Assembly (NCBI GenBank): GCA_020426505.1
Contig: JAGQPX010000005.1
Location: forward strand, 45,799-109,798
DNA from: Planctomycetaceae bacterium
Lineage (GTDB): Bacteria; Planctomycetota; Planctomycetia; Planctomycetales; Planctomycetaceae
DNA length: 64,000 nucleotides
Reading direction: 5' to 3'
Positions within the stretch are counted from its first letter, which is position 1. Every line of letters begins with the position of its first letter. Below are positions 36,370-44,546 of this stretch, piece after piece. The notes under the pieces are model-generated. The model made no database searches, was not told where the DNA came from, and saw only the letters and a list, made by a program, of their open reading frames with translations. A program made the translations under genes and the position numbers.

Positions 36370-37350
36370 TCACACTGTCAATCCGTTCGCGGAGGACTGT
36401 ACCGCCGACCTGCGAGGCTTGGAGGATCGAACTGTCCAGTGTGTTAGATCTCGATGTAACAGTTCCCCGAGCATCGCTACCTCTTCTCGGAATTCGTCCT
36501 GAAGATGATCTGCAAACTCTTGTCGCAGTGGTGGTCGGTTCGCCTCCATACGAAACCGGCCGAGAACAGAGGCGATGGCACCTTTTTTTTGTGACATGAG
36601 AAACTGCCTCAACGGGTGCATCGGTCTCTCCAGCCAGGGTGGCGGGCGGCGGATGAGACGCTGAATCACACGAAACCGGAGACGTTTGGAAGCATTCTCC
36701 ACCGGGAACTCCGAACGGCCATCGTCGCGGACACCCAGGAATTCCAATACGTCGGCATAGCTACCGCGGATGTCGGAGACGAAGTCGTCAAACAACACGA
36801 TGTGTCTCTGAGATGCCGGAACGATCCTCAAGAAACGGTCCATCTGACGTCCGAAACTCGCGAGTTCCCTGTACTGCAGGAATTGCGGGGCCAGACACGT
36901 CCTGGGAATGTGTTGCCCTTCTCGTCGCAGTGATTGCAGTTCCCAGGCTCGCTCAAAATCACGTACATCCTCATTCATGGCATATAGAAGTGTACCGTGC
37001 ATTGCATACACGACCTCGACCGGGTTCCGGAGCATCACGAGAAAGCGGGCATCCGGTCTGTCTGCGAGGATGTTCGAGACGGCGGTCTGTGAGTACAGGT
37101 AATTCGTCGAACCTTCGCCGACGGCGAGGTGTTGCTCGCCCGCGTTCGCGAACAATCGCAGGTACTGCTCCTTCGACTCCATGTTGTGAAACTCTCGCAA
37201 ACGCGGAAAGTCATCACACCAGAAGTATGGCTCTTTCGGTGAGGAGAAGAATATTTCGGGATGCTCACCCAGATAGCGAGCCAGCGAAGTCGTACCGCTC
37301 TTGGGCGCACCGACAAGAAAAAAGTCAGGAGCTTTCATGTCAAGGAGCAA
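36370..37350 (-). CDS. PAPS-dependent sulfotransferase (second of two in the locus)
   Basis: The 326-residue protein has the PAPS-binding loop GAPKSGTT at residues 14-21 and the 3'-phosphate-binding segment RFLVMLRNPVEVVYAMHG near 97-114. It shares the PKEPYFW segment and general layout with the protein at 32811-33839 and is a diverged paralogue. It likely sulfates a second position or sugar of the same polymer. The start may be Met5 (MKAPDFFLVGAPK) at 37338, which fits the family better than Met1. It lies between the initiating transferase gene and the flippase gene. Confidence 0.92.
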   Translation of the reverse strand: MLLDMKAPDFFLVGAPKSGTTSLARYLGEHPEIFFSSPKEPYFWCDDFPRLREFHNMESKEQYLRLFANAGEQHLAVGEGSTNYLYSQTAVSNILADRPDARFLVMLRNPVEVVYAMHGTLLYAMNEDVRDFERAWELQSLRREGQHIPRTCLAPQFLQYRELASFGRQMDRFLRIVPASQRHIVLFDDFVSDIRGSYADVLEFLGVRDDGRSEFPVENASKRLRFRVIQRLIRRPPPWLERPMHPLRQFLMSQKKGAIASVLGRFRMEANRPPLRQEFADHLQDEFREEVAMLGELLHRDLTHWTVRSSKPRRSAVQSSANGLTV

Positions 37351-37442
37351 ATTGCGTGAAGGATTTGGCCCGGCGGTTTGAGACGTGCTCCAGCCAGGAT
37401 GGGAGGTTCAAACTGTCGGCACAAGACCACGCGATGCGAGTC

Positions 37443-39128
37443 TCAGTATGCTCCCTCACGAAGAATCACCGTCTTGAGTGTTCGCAGTACGATGTAGTAG
37501 TCCAACCATAACGACCAATTGCGAACATAGTAAATATCAAGACGCACTTTGTCGTCGTATGCGGTGTTGTTGCGACCGGAGACCTGCCACAGACCAGTAA
37601 TCCCGGGGCGAACCCGCATGAAGACGGGAAGGGCCTCTCCGTACCGCTCAATTTCATCGTCCGGCAGCGGTCGAGGCCCGACCAGACTCATCTCACCCTT
37701 GAGAACATTCCAAAGCTGGGGAAGTTCGTCGAGACTGGTTCTTCGAAGGAGTCGGATGATCCCCCCGACAATGCGGGGATCTCGTTTGAGTTTGTGCGTA
37801 CGGTTCCATTCCTCGCGAGCCGCCGGATCGTTCTCCATCAACTCTTCGAACACCTCAGCGGCGTTGGTCACCATCGTGCGAATCTTCCATGCCTTGAATC
37901 GCAGACCTTTATGACCAGTGCGAGGGTGACCGTAAAAGACCGGACCGGGTGATCGAATCGAAAGGACGACGGCAGCGACAGCGAAAATGGGCAATGAGAT
38001 CACCAGGCCGATGGTGGCGATCAGGATGTCCAACAGGCGTTTTGAAGCTCGATTCACCGGGGAAAGTAAACGGTCGTGTATCTGGATCCCCGTGAAGCCG
38101 ATGCAATCGTATGACTGAGTCCACAAACTAGGCAGCATCAGCCTGCTGGACAGGACCGTCACCGTGGGCACACTGCTGCAAGCGGTCAAGATCCGCTGAG
38201 CCTCTTCGGGGGACCGATCGATCAGGATCGCGATGACGCGATAGACGTGGTGCTGATGACAGACTTCCCGTAACTCATCCAGCGTTCCCAGAAATGGAAC
38301 GTCGTCGTCCTTACTTTCGGTTGTTTCAAACTCCGTCCAATACCGCTTCATGTCGATGTCGACGACACCGACCGTCCGTAAGCCACGCGTTCGGGAGGAT
38401 TGCAGGAACCGGTGAATCATTCGTCCCTGGGAACTCGCACCGACGATGATCACCGGCTGTCCCCATTTGGAGCAACTGCTGACCAGATACCTCGCGGTGT
38501 ATCGAACGACGGGAGCCACCAGAATTGAAAACGCCATGCCCAGCGAAATCGTCGTCACTTCAAAGTTTGAGACGACACCAACCAGCGCATTGAGCAGGAT
38601 CACCGAAGTGAAGGTCAGCGCCAGGACCGTCACCTGCAGGCGGAGTTCAATGACGGGATTCAAACCGCTCGCGGGATACAATCCGAAGAGAATCCCGCAT
38701 ACCACGTACATCGCCAAAAGCGCGAACATGTGATTCAACAGACTGCCGGGGGGATTCCACGGAGTCAGCAGATCGGCAGCGAGCGAACCTGCCCAGAAAC
38801 AGAGCAGGATCGCAACCGCGTCCGCCACAATCAGCGGAGAACTGGTCAGGACAACCTGCTTCCAGTGAGCACCACTCAGGCGAATTGACGAGGAAAGCGA
38901 ATCAGCTGAAGCATCGGCCGGATGAATCGTTTCATGAGCATGGACGACATGGTCCAAGCCGGCAATCACGTCCGTCGATACGACCTGTGAAAGAGATGGA
39001 GCAAGCTTTGACATCGGGGATGATCGTGATTCAGGAGTCTCAGTCTCATGATGAGACATACTTGCCCGCTGAACATGGGTGTGGAGGTGATTCGTGTGAT
39101 GACGAAGGTTGAATGAAAAACCTGCCAT
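37443..39128 (-). CDS. Initiating polyprenyl glycosylphosphotransferase (WcaJ/WbaP type)
   Basis: The 561-residue protein has an N-terminal polar region of about 80 residues and four hydrophobic segments at about 95-210. A CoA-binding-3-like Rossmann domain follows (about 230-340, PVIIVGASSQGRMIHRF). The C-terminal bacterial sugar transferase domain has KRLLDILIATIGLVISLPIF, KIRTM and the catalytic pattern LRRTSLDELPQLWNVLKGEMSLVGPRP near 460-490. It transfers sugar-1-phosphate to undecaprenyl phosphate and so starts the repeat unit. It is 92 bp upstream of the sulfotransferase gene. The long polar N-terminus is unusual; an internal Met39 (MSKLAPSLS) is an alternative start. Confidence 0.93.
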   Translation of the reverse strand: MAGFSFNLRHHTNHLHTHVQRASMSHHETETPESRSSPMSKLAPSLSQVVSTDVIAGLDHVVHAHETIHPADASADSLSSSIRLSGAHWKQVVLTSSPLIVADAVAILLCFWAGSLAADLLTPWNPPGSLLNHMFALLAMYVVCGILFGLYPASGLNPVIELRLQVTVLALTFTSVILLNALVGVVSNFEVTTISLGMAFSILVAPVVRYTARYLVSSCSKWGQPVIIVGASSQGRMIHRFLQSSRTRGLRTVGVVDIDMKRYWTEFETTESKDDDVPFLGTLDELREVCHQHHVYRVIAILIDRSPEEAQRILTACSSVPTVTVLSSRLMLPSLWTQSYDCIGFTGIQIHDRLLSPVNRASKRLLDILIATIGLVISLPIFAVAAVVLSIRSPGPVFYGHPRTGHKGLRFKAWKIRTMVTNAAEVFEELMENDPAAREEWNRTHKLKRDPRIVGGIIRLLRRTSLDELPQLWNVLKGEMSLVGPRPLPDDEIERYGEALPVFMRVRPGITGLWQVSGRNNTAYDDKVRLDIYYVRNWSLWLDYYIVLRTLKTVILREGAY

Positions 39129-39615
39129 GCCAAACCCTGCAAATCCTGGCGATTAGCGAAAACGGGTAACCTAGCAGGGGCTTTGCCTTTCCCCACTCTG
39201 TACAGCCTATCGACTCTTCCCACTCTTTCCAACCGTTTGCCCAATTCTCGTGGTCATTTACCCTTAATCGTCGACATGCGCCATCTTGTCCCTCGATTCA
39301 TCGTCCTTTGAATCAGGCGGGAGGGCACCACTTTCTGGGCAGGCAGTCGGAACGGTCCGCCTGAATCGTCCGAATTCCCAATACCGTCGGACCTGGCTTG
39401 CAGATCAGGACGGAAATCTCAACGAATTCTTTCACCGCTGTGAGGCCCCGAAGCAATGGCAACCATGTCGTTTACGAGAATACTCTGGCAAGCCGTTGAA
39501 ATCGGTACTCAGACTGATGTGCGAAGTGTTCTCACCGGGCAACCGCCCGATTTCTCTCTGGCTCCACGCCGAAATCAATCACCAGGTCCCGCGTAGACGC
39601 TCACTTTCAACGGCA
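39129..39615. other. Intergenic region between wzc-like and initiating transferase genes
   Basis: About 490 bp without a supported gene. A 122-codon plus-strand frame at 39286-39654 has no ribosome site or family resemblance. A short hairpin, CGGGC at 39537-39541 with GCCCG at 39546-39550, lies about 65 bp downstream of the wzc-like stop in transcript order but without a T-run. The rest may be a long leader for the minus-strand transferase gene. Confidence 0.35.
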
Positions 39616-42030
39616 TCAAGCCTCAGCGACATCTTCCCGTGCGGACCGAAATGATCTTGTCGCCTTGATTTTTGGCCGGCCGTTTGACTTCACCTTACTG
39701 TTGGTGATCGTATAGGACTCGCTGTATTCGCCGTAGTATCCTCCGGACTGTTCGAACTCCTTGCCGCTGCCGAAGGTGTTGATCACACAACCCAACAGAT
39801 GCGTTCCCACTGATCTCAGGCGTCTGACGGCATCACAGGCTTGATTCTTTGTATCGTTGGAGGGGCGAACAACAATGACCATTCCGTCGACCTTTTTCGC
39901 GACGACGCATGGGTCCGAAACGACGAGAACTGGTCCAACATCGATCAGAACAAGATCGAACCTCTCGTTCAGTCGATTCATCAGAACATCGAAATCGTCC
40001 GACTCAAGCAACTCGGCGGGGTTGTCAGGACATCGTCCTGAAGTGAGAACCGACAGGTTCTCAATGTCCGTCAACATCAACGCGTCATTGAGCGACACTT
40101 CTTCCCGGAGAACTTCCGAGAGTCCATGCTCGTTATCGGTGTCCATCAGCCGATGAATTGTGGGACGACGCATGTCACCGTCGATCAACAGAACATCCAG
40201 ACTGACCTTGGCGAACGCCGCTGCCAAATTGGCGATCATGGTCGACTTGCCGTCACCGGGAACCGGGCTGGTGACAGCCAGTCTCCGCAATTGTCCTGCC
40301 TTGACGCGTGGGAGGAGCATGGTCCTCAGGAAGCGGAATGCTTCGCTTTCAGCGGTCAACTCACTGGCTACCAACGCTGCAACGCCATCGCGCCGGCCAC
40401 TGTTGATCCGACCGATGCGTCCGACAATCGGCAAGTCAATGAGTCGATCGATTTCTTCGGGTGAGCGGAAGTGGCTTTCAATCTGGTCGTTGATCAGCGC
40501 CAATGCCAACCCGATCATCAGCCCAAGAAACATACCTGCAGATCCGCACAACTTGAGATCCGGCCAGACGCGTTCCCCGTACTCCGGAGCCTCCAACAAT
40601 TCGTGAATGTAACCGCTCATACCGGATGCGGTATCCAGATCACGTATCTGCTCAACAATGCTGTCGTACAAAAGTTGTTTGCGTTGAATGGCCGATTGAA
40701 GCACCTTGTCACGTAACTCGAACTCGACGAGCGCCTTCGCTTGAGTTTCCGCCTCCACGGCCATCGCCTTGAGTTCCAGTCGCCGCTCCGCAATCGCGGC
40801 CAGATCGTTCTCCAGAAAACCAACATATGCATTGAGCAGCATCGCTGGGGTAATCTCAGCATCTTCCCAGGCAAGGTCGGTCTTGTCGGACTGATCGGCA
40901 ACGAACTTCTTGACCAGCTCAATTTCCTGTCGCACCTTGGTAACATCCGGGTGCCCATCTCCGAATTCAGACCGCAATCGCTGCTCTTCGGACATCAGGC
41001 TCAACAGGTGAGAAAACTCTGCCTGTGCCTTCTCATTCCTGGCGGGTTGCGACGCCTGAAAATCGGCCGATCGGGCCGAATTCACTTGCAGAGAAGCGAA
41101 CACACCAAGCCTCTGAAGACTCTCCGAATCGATGAGAGAGAGCATCTGCATGTCTTCTTCTGGAGACGAGTCCCCCTCCTCTTTGTGATTGGCCAATGCG
41201 TTCCTGACCCGTTCCAATCGCGTTTGCATCGAGGAATACAGGATCTCCTGCTCGAGCATCTCCTCGTGGACTCGACGAAACTGCTCAAGGTAGACATTGC
41301 TGCTTCCCTCGCCGGTAAACAGAACCGGAGCTGACCGCCGCGCATCGATGTACTCCTGCTGAGCCGCCGCCATCTCGGATTCCATGTCACTTTGGGCCTG
41401 CCTGATGAGCAGATTTGCCGACGTCATCGCCGTTTCGAGCTGTGTACTGAGAAACGCCTGATACTCACCGACGATTGCTTTGAGGATCCTCTGCGCATCG
41501 GCGGGGTCAGGGTGATGAAAGACAATAGTCAGACTGCGCGCATCCTTGGCACGGCCTTCGCCGCCGCGTGTGAGCTCGAGTTGTGAAATCACGTACTCGC
41601 CGGCATCGATATCCTGATCATCGATCTGCTGCTTGATAGACGGCAATTCCAACAAGTTGTTCCGTTTCAAAGCGATGTCGACGATCCGAGGACTGCGAAT
41701 GACCTCCATGTGATTCGCCAGAACGTCCTCGTTGACGACGTGTTCCTGTGACGCACTCGTCCCGGGAGCGGATGATGTTGCCAGTCGCGGATCCTTCTGG
41801 CTGACCAGAACACGCGCACGAGTTTCATACCACTCTTTGGCATTCAGCCAGTAGACGGTGGCCAGAGACAACCCAAGCGAAGCGCATGCGGTTACCAACC
41901 AGAATTGGCGACGGAGCACCTCGATCAGGTTCATCGACGATCCCAGGCTCAACATGTCCTGGAAGTCAATCCGAGATGTAGAACGTGTCCCCTCGGGGAC
42001 GGAAGTCTCTGGCATTACCATGTACGACAT
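39616..42030 (-). CDS. Wzc-like chain-length regulator and BY-type tyrosine kinase
   Basis: This 804-residue protein has an N-terminal Wzz domain with one transmembrane segment near 45-65 (FWLVTACASLGLSLATVYWL), a long coiled-coil region (about 185-460) and a second transmembrane segment near 505-525. The C-terminal cytoplasmic kinase domain has Walker A PGDGKST near 593, Walker A' LLIDGDMRRP near 620 and Walker B FDLVLIDVGPVLVV near 700. A Tyr-rich tail, GGYYGEYSESY, is near 762-772. This is the BY-kinase layout that controls length and export of polysaccharide through autophosphorylation of the tyrosine cluster. It is upstream of all the other minus-strand polysaccharide genes, at the head of the locus. 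No outer-membrane Wza-like gene is in the window. Confidence 0.95.
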   Translation of the reverse strand: MSYMVMPETSVPEGTRSTSRIDFQDMLSLGSSMNLIEVLRRQFWLVTACASLGLSLATVYWLNAKEWYETRARVLVSQKDPRLATSSAPGTSASQEHVVNEDVLANHMEVIRSPRIVDIALKRNNLLELPSIKQQIDDQDIDAGEYVISQLELTRGGEGRAKDARSLTIVFHHPDPADAQRILKAIVGEYQAFLSTQLETAMTSANLLIRQAQSDMESEMAAAQQEYIDARRSAPVLFTGEGSSNVYLEQFRRVHEEMLEQEILYSSMQTRLERVRNALANHKEEGDSSPEEDMQMLSLIDSESLQRLGVFASLQVNSARSADFQASQPARNEKAQAEFSHLLSLMSEEQRLRSEFGDGHPDVTKVRQEIELVKKFVADQSDKTDLAWEDAEITPAMLLNAYVGFLENDLAAIAERRLELKAMAVEAETQAKALVEFELRDKVLQSAIQRKQLLYDSIVEQIRDLDTASGMSGYIHELLEAPEYGERVWPDLKLCGSAGMFLGLMIGLALALINDQIESHFRSPEEIDRLIDLPIVGRIGRINSGRRDGVAALVASELTAESEAFRFLRTMLLPRVKAGQLRRLAVTSPVPGDGKSTMIANLAAAFAKVSLDVLLIDGDMRRPTIHRLMDTDNEHGLSEVLREEVSLNDALMLTDIENLSVLTSGRCPDNPAELLESDDFDVLMNRLNERFDLVLIDVGPVLVVSDPCVVAKKVDGMVIVVRPSNDTKNQACDAVRRLRSVGTHLLGCVINTFGSGKEFEQSGGYYGEYSESYTITNSKVKSNGRPKIKATRSFRSAREDVAEA

Positions 42031-42467
42031 TTGGGTCTCGAGCCAGAATCTTGGATGGCCCTACGAGACGTTAGAAACTGGGATCAAAGGGCGGCAAGCC
42101 GCCGGGAAGGCTTATTGTGTGATACCCCGACCTGTGGGGGCCTGCAAGGTCGAAATCACAGGTCTGCCTTGAGTTTACTCCATTGGTAATGCCTCAGGGA
42201 AGAACCAACTTTGGATTCCGTCAGTCGACCTTCGCACCGGAAAGATCGATCCTCGTCGGCTCCGGCGATCCCTTCCGCCATCGATTCAGGCCCGGAGCCA
42301 ACACCCCTCCCCAGATTGTCACGCCCCTCTAATTGCGCACACCTGAACCAAGAAACTTGGAGAATCAGGCAGAACCAATGGAATCAGTCGACAGCACGGA
42401 GCCGTTTTTCGTTCGGGAAGAAGCATGATCCGTTGGCTGGGAACCGAACTGGAGCTGAGCGTCCACC
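42031..42467. other. Leader region of the polysaccharide locus with two hairpins
   Basis: The 437 bp upstream of the wzc-like gene holds two dyads. GACCTGTG (42129-42136) pairs with CACAGGTC (42157-42164) around a 20-nt loop. GGCGGC (42090-42095) pairs with GCCGCC (42098-42103), giving on the minus strand a tight hairpin followed by CTTTGAT. They lie 60-135 bp from the start codon, in the expected 5' leader. No known riboswitch consensus was recognised. Confidence 0.45.
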
Positions 42468-43865
42468 CTATTGGTGTCGTCCGAAATCATCACTTGGAAT
42501 CGTATGTCGCTCCATCCACGGATCATCCGTCGCACGGCTGATCGCGTCGATTTGTGCTGCCATTTCGCGACGGATTTCCGAGTAAGCAGGATCGCTGGCC
42601 AGATTGACGACCTCCTCTGGATCAGCCTGAAGATCGTACAACTCATACTCGTCCCGGAATAAGAAGTCCTGGATGCGGCGTTTTCCGAGGAACTCATCTC
42701 CCCTCGCTATCAGCTTTGTCCACGTGTCTCGCTGCAACGTATCAATTGGATGCGGGAATTCGAGACGCCACGCGATGTTCCAAATCAGCTTGTATCGTCG
42801 ATTCCTCAGCGTCCGCATCGGGTAGTACATCGTCACCTCGTGAAAGCAGTGATCGAGATACACCTCGTCCCAACCGACTGGGTTCTCGTCGTCCAGAATC
42901 GGCAGAAAACTTCGACCATGCAACGGTTTGCGAGGCTTGACTCCACACCAGTCCAGAATCGTCGGCTTCACGTCCACAAAAGTAATCATCGCTGAATTGG
43001 TCGTTCCAACCTTCGTGTTGCCCGCCCGACGTACGATGAACGGGACTCGCACCCCCGGCTCGTAATGATTCGCCATTGCCCCCGGCTCGGACGACCCATG
43101 ATCGCTGGTGAAGATCACGAGCGTGTCGTCAGCTTTGCCGGACTCTTCGAGAATCTCCAGAATGCGGCCGACTCCTTCGTCCATCCGGGTGATCTGCTGA
43201 TAGTAACCCGCTAACCCTTCACGCACCTCAGGCTGGTCCGGGAGCCATGACGGCACGATCACCTCCGCTGGATCGTACCTCACGGGGGTGACTCCATCGT
43301 ACTCCTTGCGAAACCCCCATCCCTCTCGAGAGGTCGGGTGCGGATCGCTGTAGCCGATGGTCAGGAAGAACGGCTCATCTCCTGCCCCTCGAATGAATTC
43401 ACCTCCCGCTTCCGCCAATCCCATCACATCTCGGCCGTCCACCCTGGGGTCAAAGGTGAATGGATACTGCTCTGGCGGACTCACGTGTTGCTTGCCCAAT
43501 AGAGCCGTGTGATATCCCGCTTGTTTCAGCAGTTGAAATACGGTCTGAACACCTGGTCGCAGGTGAAATGTGTGGGCTGCGTGACCATGTCCATACTGCC
43601 CATTTGCGTGTGTGTAGAGGCCGGTGTAGAGCACAGCCCGACTTGGCCCGCAGGACGCCGTCGTCGCAAAGGCATCAGCGAAACGGACTCCCTCACTTGC
43701 CAGCCGATCGATGTTTGGAGTCTGCACCACGGGGTTGCCGTAGCACCCGCAGTCGGACTGATTCTGGTTGTCGCTGACCAGCAGCAGCACATTCCTTGGC
43801 CCAGCCTCAACCATCGTCACTGCACAGAACAGAATGAAAACAACACCGATCGATCGGAGTTTCAT
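42468..43865 (-). CDS. Secreted sulfatase (heparan N-sulfatase-like)
   Basis: The start at 43865 (MKLRSIGVVFILFCAVTMVEA) begins the signal peptide; the frame extends 9 codons upstream without support. The mature protein, about 445 residues, has the metal-binding LLLVSDNQNQSDCGCYGN run and the type I sulfatase signature C72-G-P-S-R76. GKQHVSPPEQYPF is near 123-135 and the SDHGSSEPGAMANHYEPG segment near 265-285. The Cys is the site of formylglycine conversion. The pattern resembles N-sulfoglucosamine sulfohydrolase-like enzymes of planctomycetes. It lies directly beyond the head of the sulfated-polymer locus, on the same strand as the wzc-like gene, and may edit or recycle sulfated glycan. The substrate is unproven. 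Confidence 0.92.
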   Translation of the reverse strand: MKLRSIGVVFILFCAVTMVEAGPRNVLLLVSDNQNQSDCGCYGNPVVQTPNIDRLASEGVRFADAFATTASCGPSRAVLYTGLYTHANGQYGHGHAAHTFHLRPGVQTVFQLLKQAGYHTALLGKQHVSPPEQYPFTFDPRVDGRDVMGLAEAGGEFIRGAGDEPFFLTIGYSDPHPTSREGWGFRKEYDGVTPVRYDPAEVIVPSWLPDQPEVREGLAGYYQQITRMDEGVGRILEILEESGKADDTLVIFTSDHGSSEPGAMANHYEPGVRVPFIVRRAGNTKVGTTNSAMITFVDVKPTILDWCGVKPRKPLHGRSFLPILDDENPVGWDEVYLDHCFHEVTMYYPMRTLRNRRYKLIWNIAWRLEFPHPIDTLQRDTWTKLIARGDEFLGKRRIQDFLFRDEYELYDLQADPEEVVNLASDPAYSEIRREMAAQIDAISRATDDPWMERHTIPSDDFGRHQ

Positions 43866-44291
43866 CAAGGGTTCCCAACTGTTGAGGCACAAGGATCGAG
43901 ACGCACTTCGGGGTGATCATATTCCAGAAGCGCCCGAGTTTCAGCGACAAACGTCAACCAGGGTGAACCACGCCAGCGGACCAACTCTGCGAAACCTTCC
44001 TGTCCGATTGGATTCCACGTCGTTCAATCTTGCAATGCGGCCACCTGTCAGTCTAAGTTGATATTGAGTCTCGATCCCAGCGATGTCGAGACAGCAAATC
44101 AAGGAACTCTTCGATAGTCGTTCCAACGCACCGCGATGCTACTTCATGCACCATAAGTGATTACATCACCCAGCATGACCATAGCCGCTTCCTTCTGTAC
44201 ACGGCCCACCGACAACCCTTCGAGCTGACTCGTCTCACATCGACGGCCCTATCTTCAACACGCTGTTCCACCCTCTTAGGGTTTCCGGGAA
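43866..44291. other. Divergent region with a nested hairpin upstream of feoA
   Basis: Between the sulfatase (minus) and feoA (plus), TTGAT (44058-44062) pairs with ATCAA (44098-44102), and inside it GTCTCGA (44068-44074) pairs with TCGAGAC (44086-44092). The internal loops are a symmetric 5 nt on each side and the terminal loop is 11 nt. I found no clear Fur box. The rest holds no gene that I can support. Confidence 0.4.
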
Positions 44292-44546
44292 ATGACTCGA
44301 CTGAGCGACAATCCTGCCGGCAAACTCCGTTGCCTTTCCATTGATGGAGAAGGGGCGGAGGTTGTCCGCCTCAAACGACTCGGCATCTGCGCCGGACAAC
44401 ACATCCGCATCGTTCAAGCGGGCGACCCCATGATTCTGGAAGTCGTCGGGTCCCGAGTCGGGCTTTCACGCAGACTGGCAAGCAGGGTCACGGTTGAGCC
44501 ACTGCCTCTGGTCGAGACGTCTCCATCACTAGGAGACGTGCCGTGA
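44292..44546 (+). CDS. feoA: FeoA-like ferrous iron transport protein
   Basis: The 84-residue protein has the SH3-like FeoA pattern: GKLRCLSIDGEGAEVVRLKRLGICAGQHIRIVQAGDPMILEVVGSRVGLSRRLASRVTVEPL is one small beta-barrel domain, split here only for description. RLKRLGICAGQ (about 26-36) corresponds to the family's RLxxLGIxPG motif, and SRVGLSRRLASRVTV (about 54-68) to the GxxxALRxxxAxxIxV motif. It is thought to assist FeoB in Fe(II) uptake on the cytoplasmic side. Its stop overlaps the feoB start by 4 bp. Confidence 0.92.
   Translation: MTRLSDNPAGKLRCLSIDGEGAEVVRLKRLGICAGQHIRIVQAGDPMILEVVGSRVGLSRRLASRVTVEPLPLVETSPSLGDVP

Noticed and set aside
39286..39654. 122-codon plus-strand frame
   Set aside because: No ribosome site, no recognisable family, and it overlaps the end of the wzc-like gene; more likely the leader of a minus-strand gene.
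42031..42190. Possible c-di-GMP riboswitch in the polysaccharide leader
   Set aside because: The expected GEMM motifs (CGAAA-type receptor and GGGTAGG-like parts) are not present in the right order; only generic stems remain.
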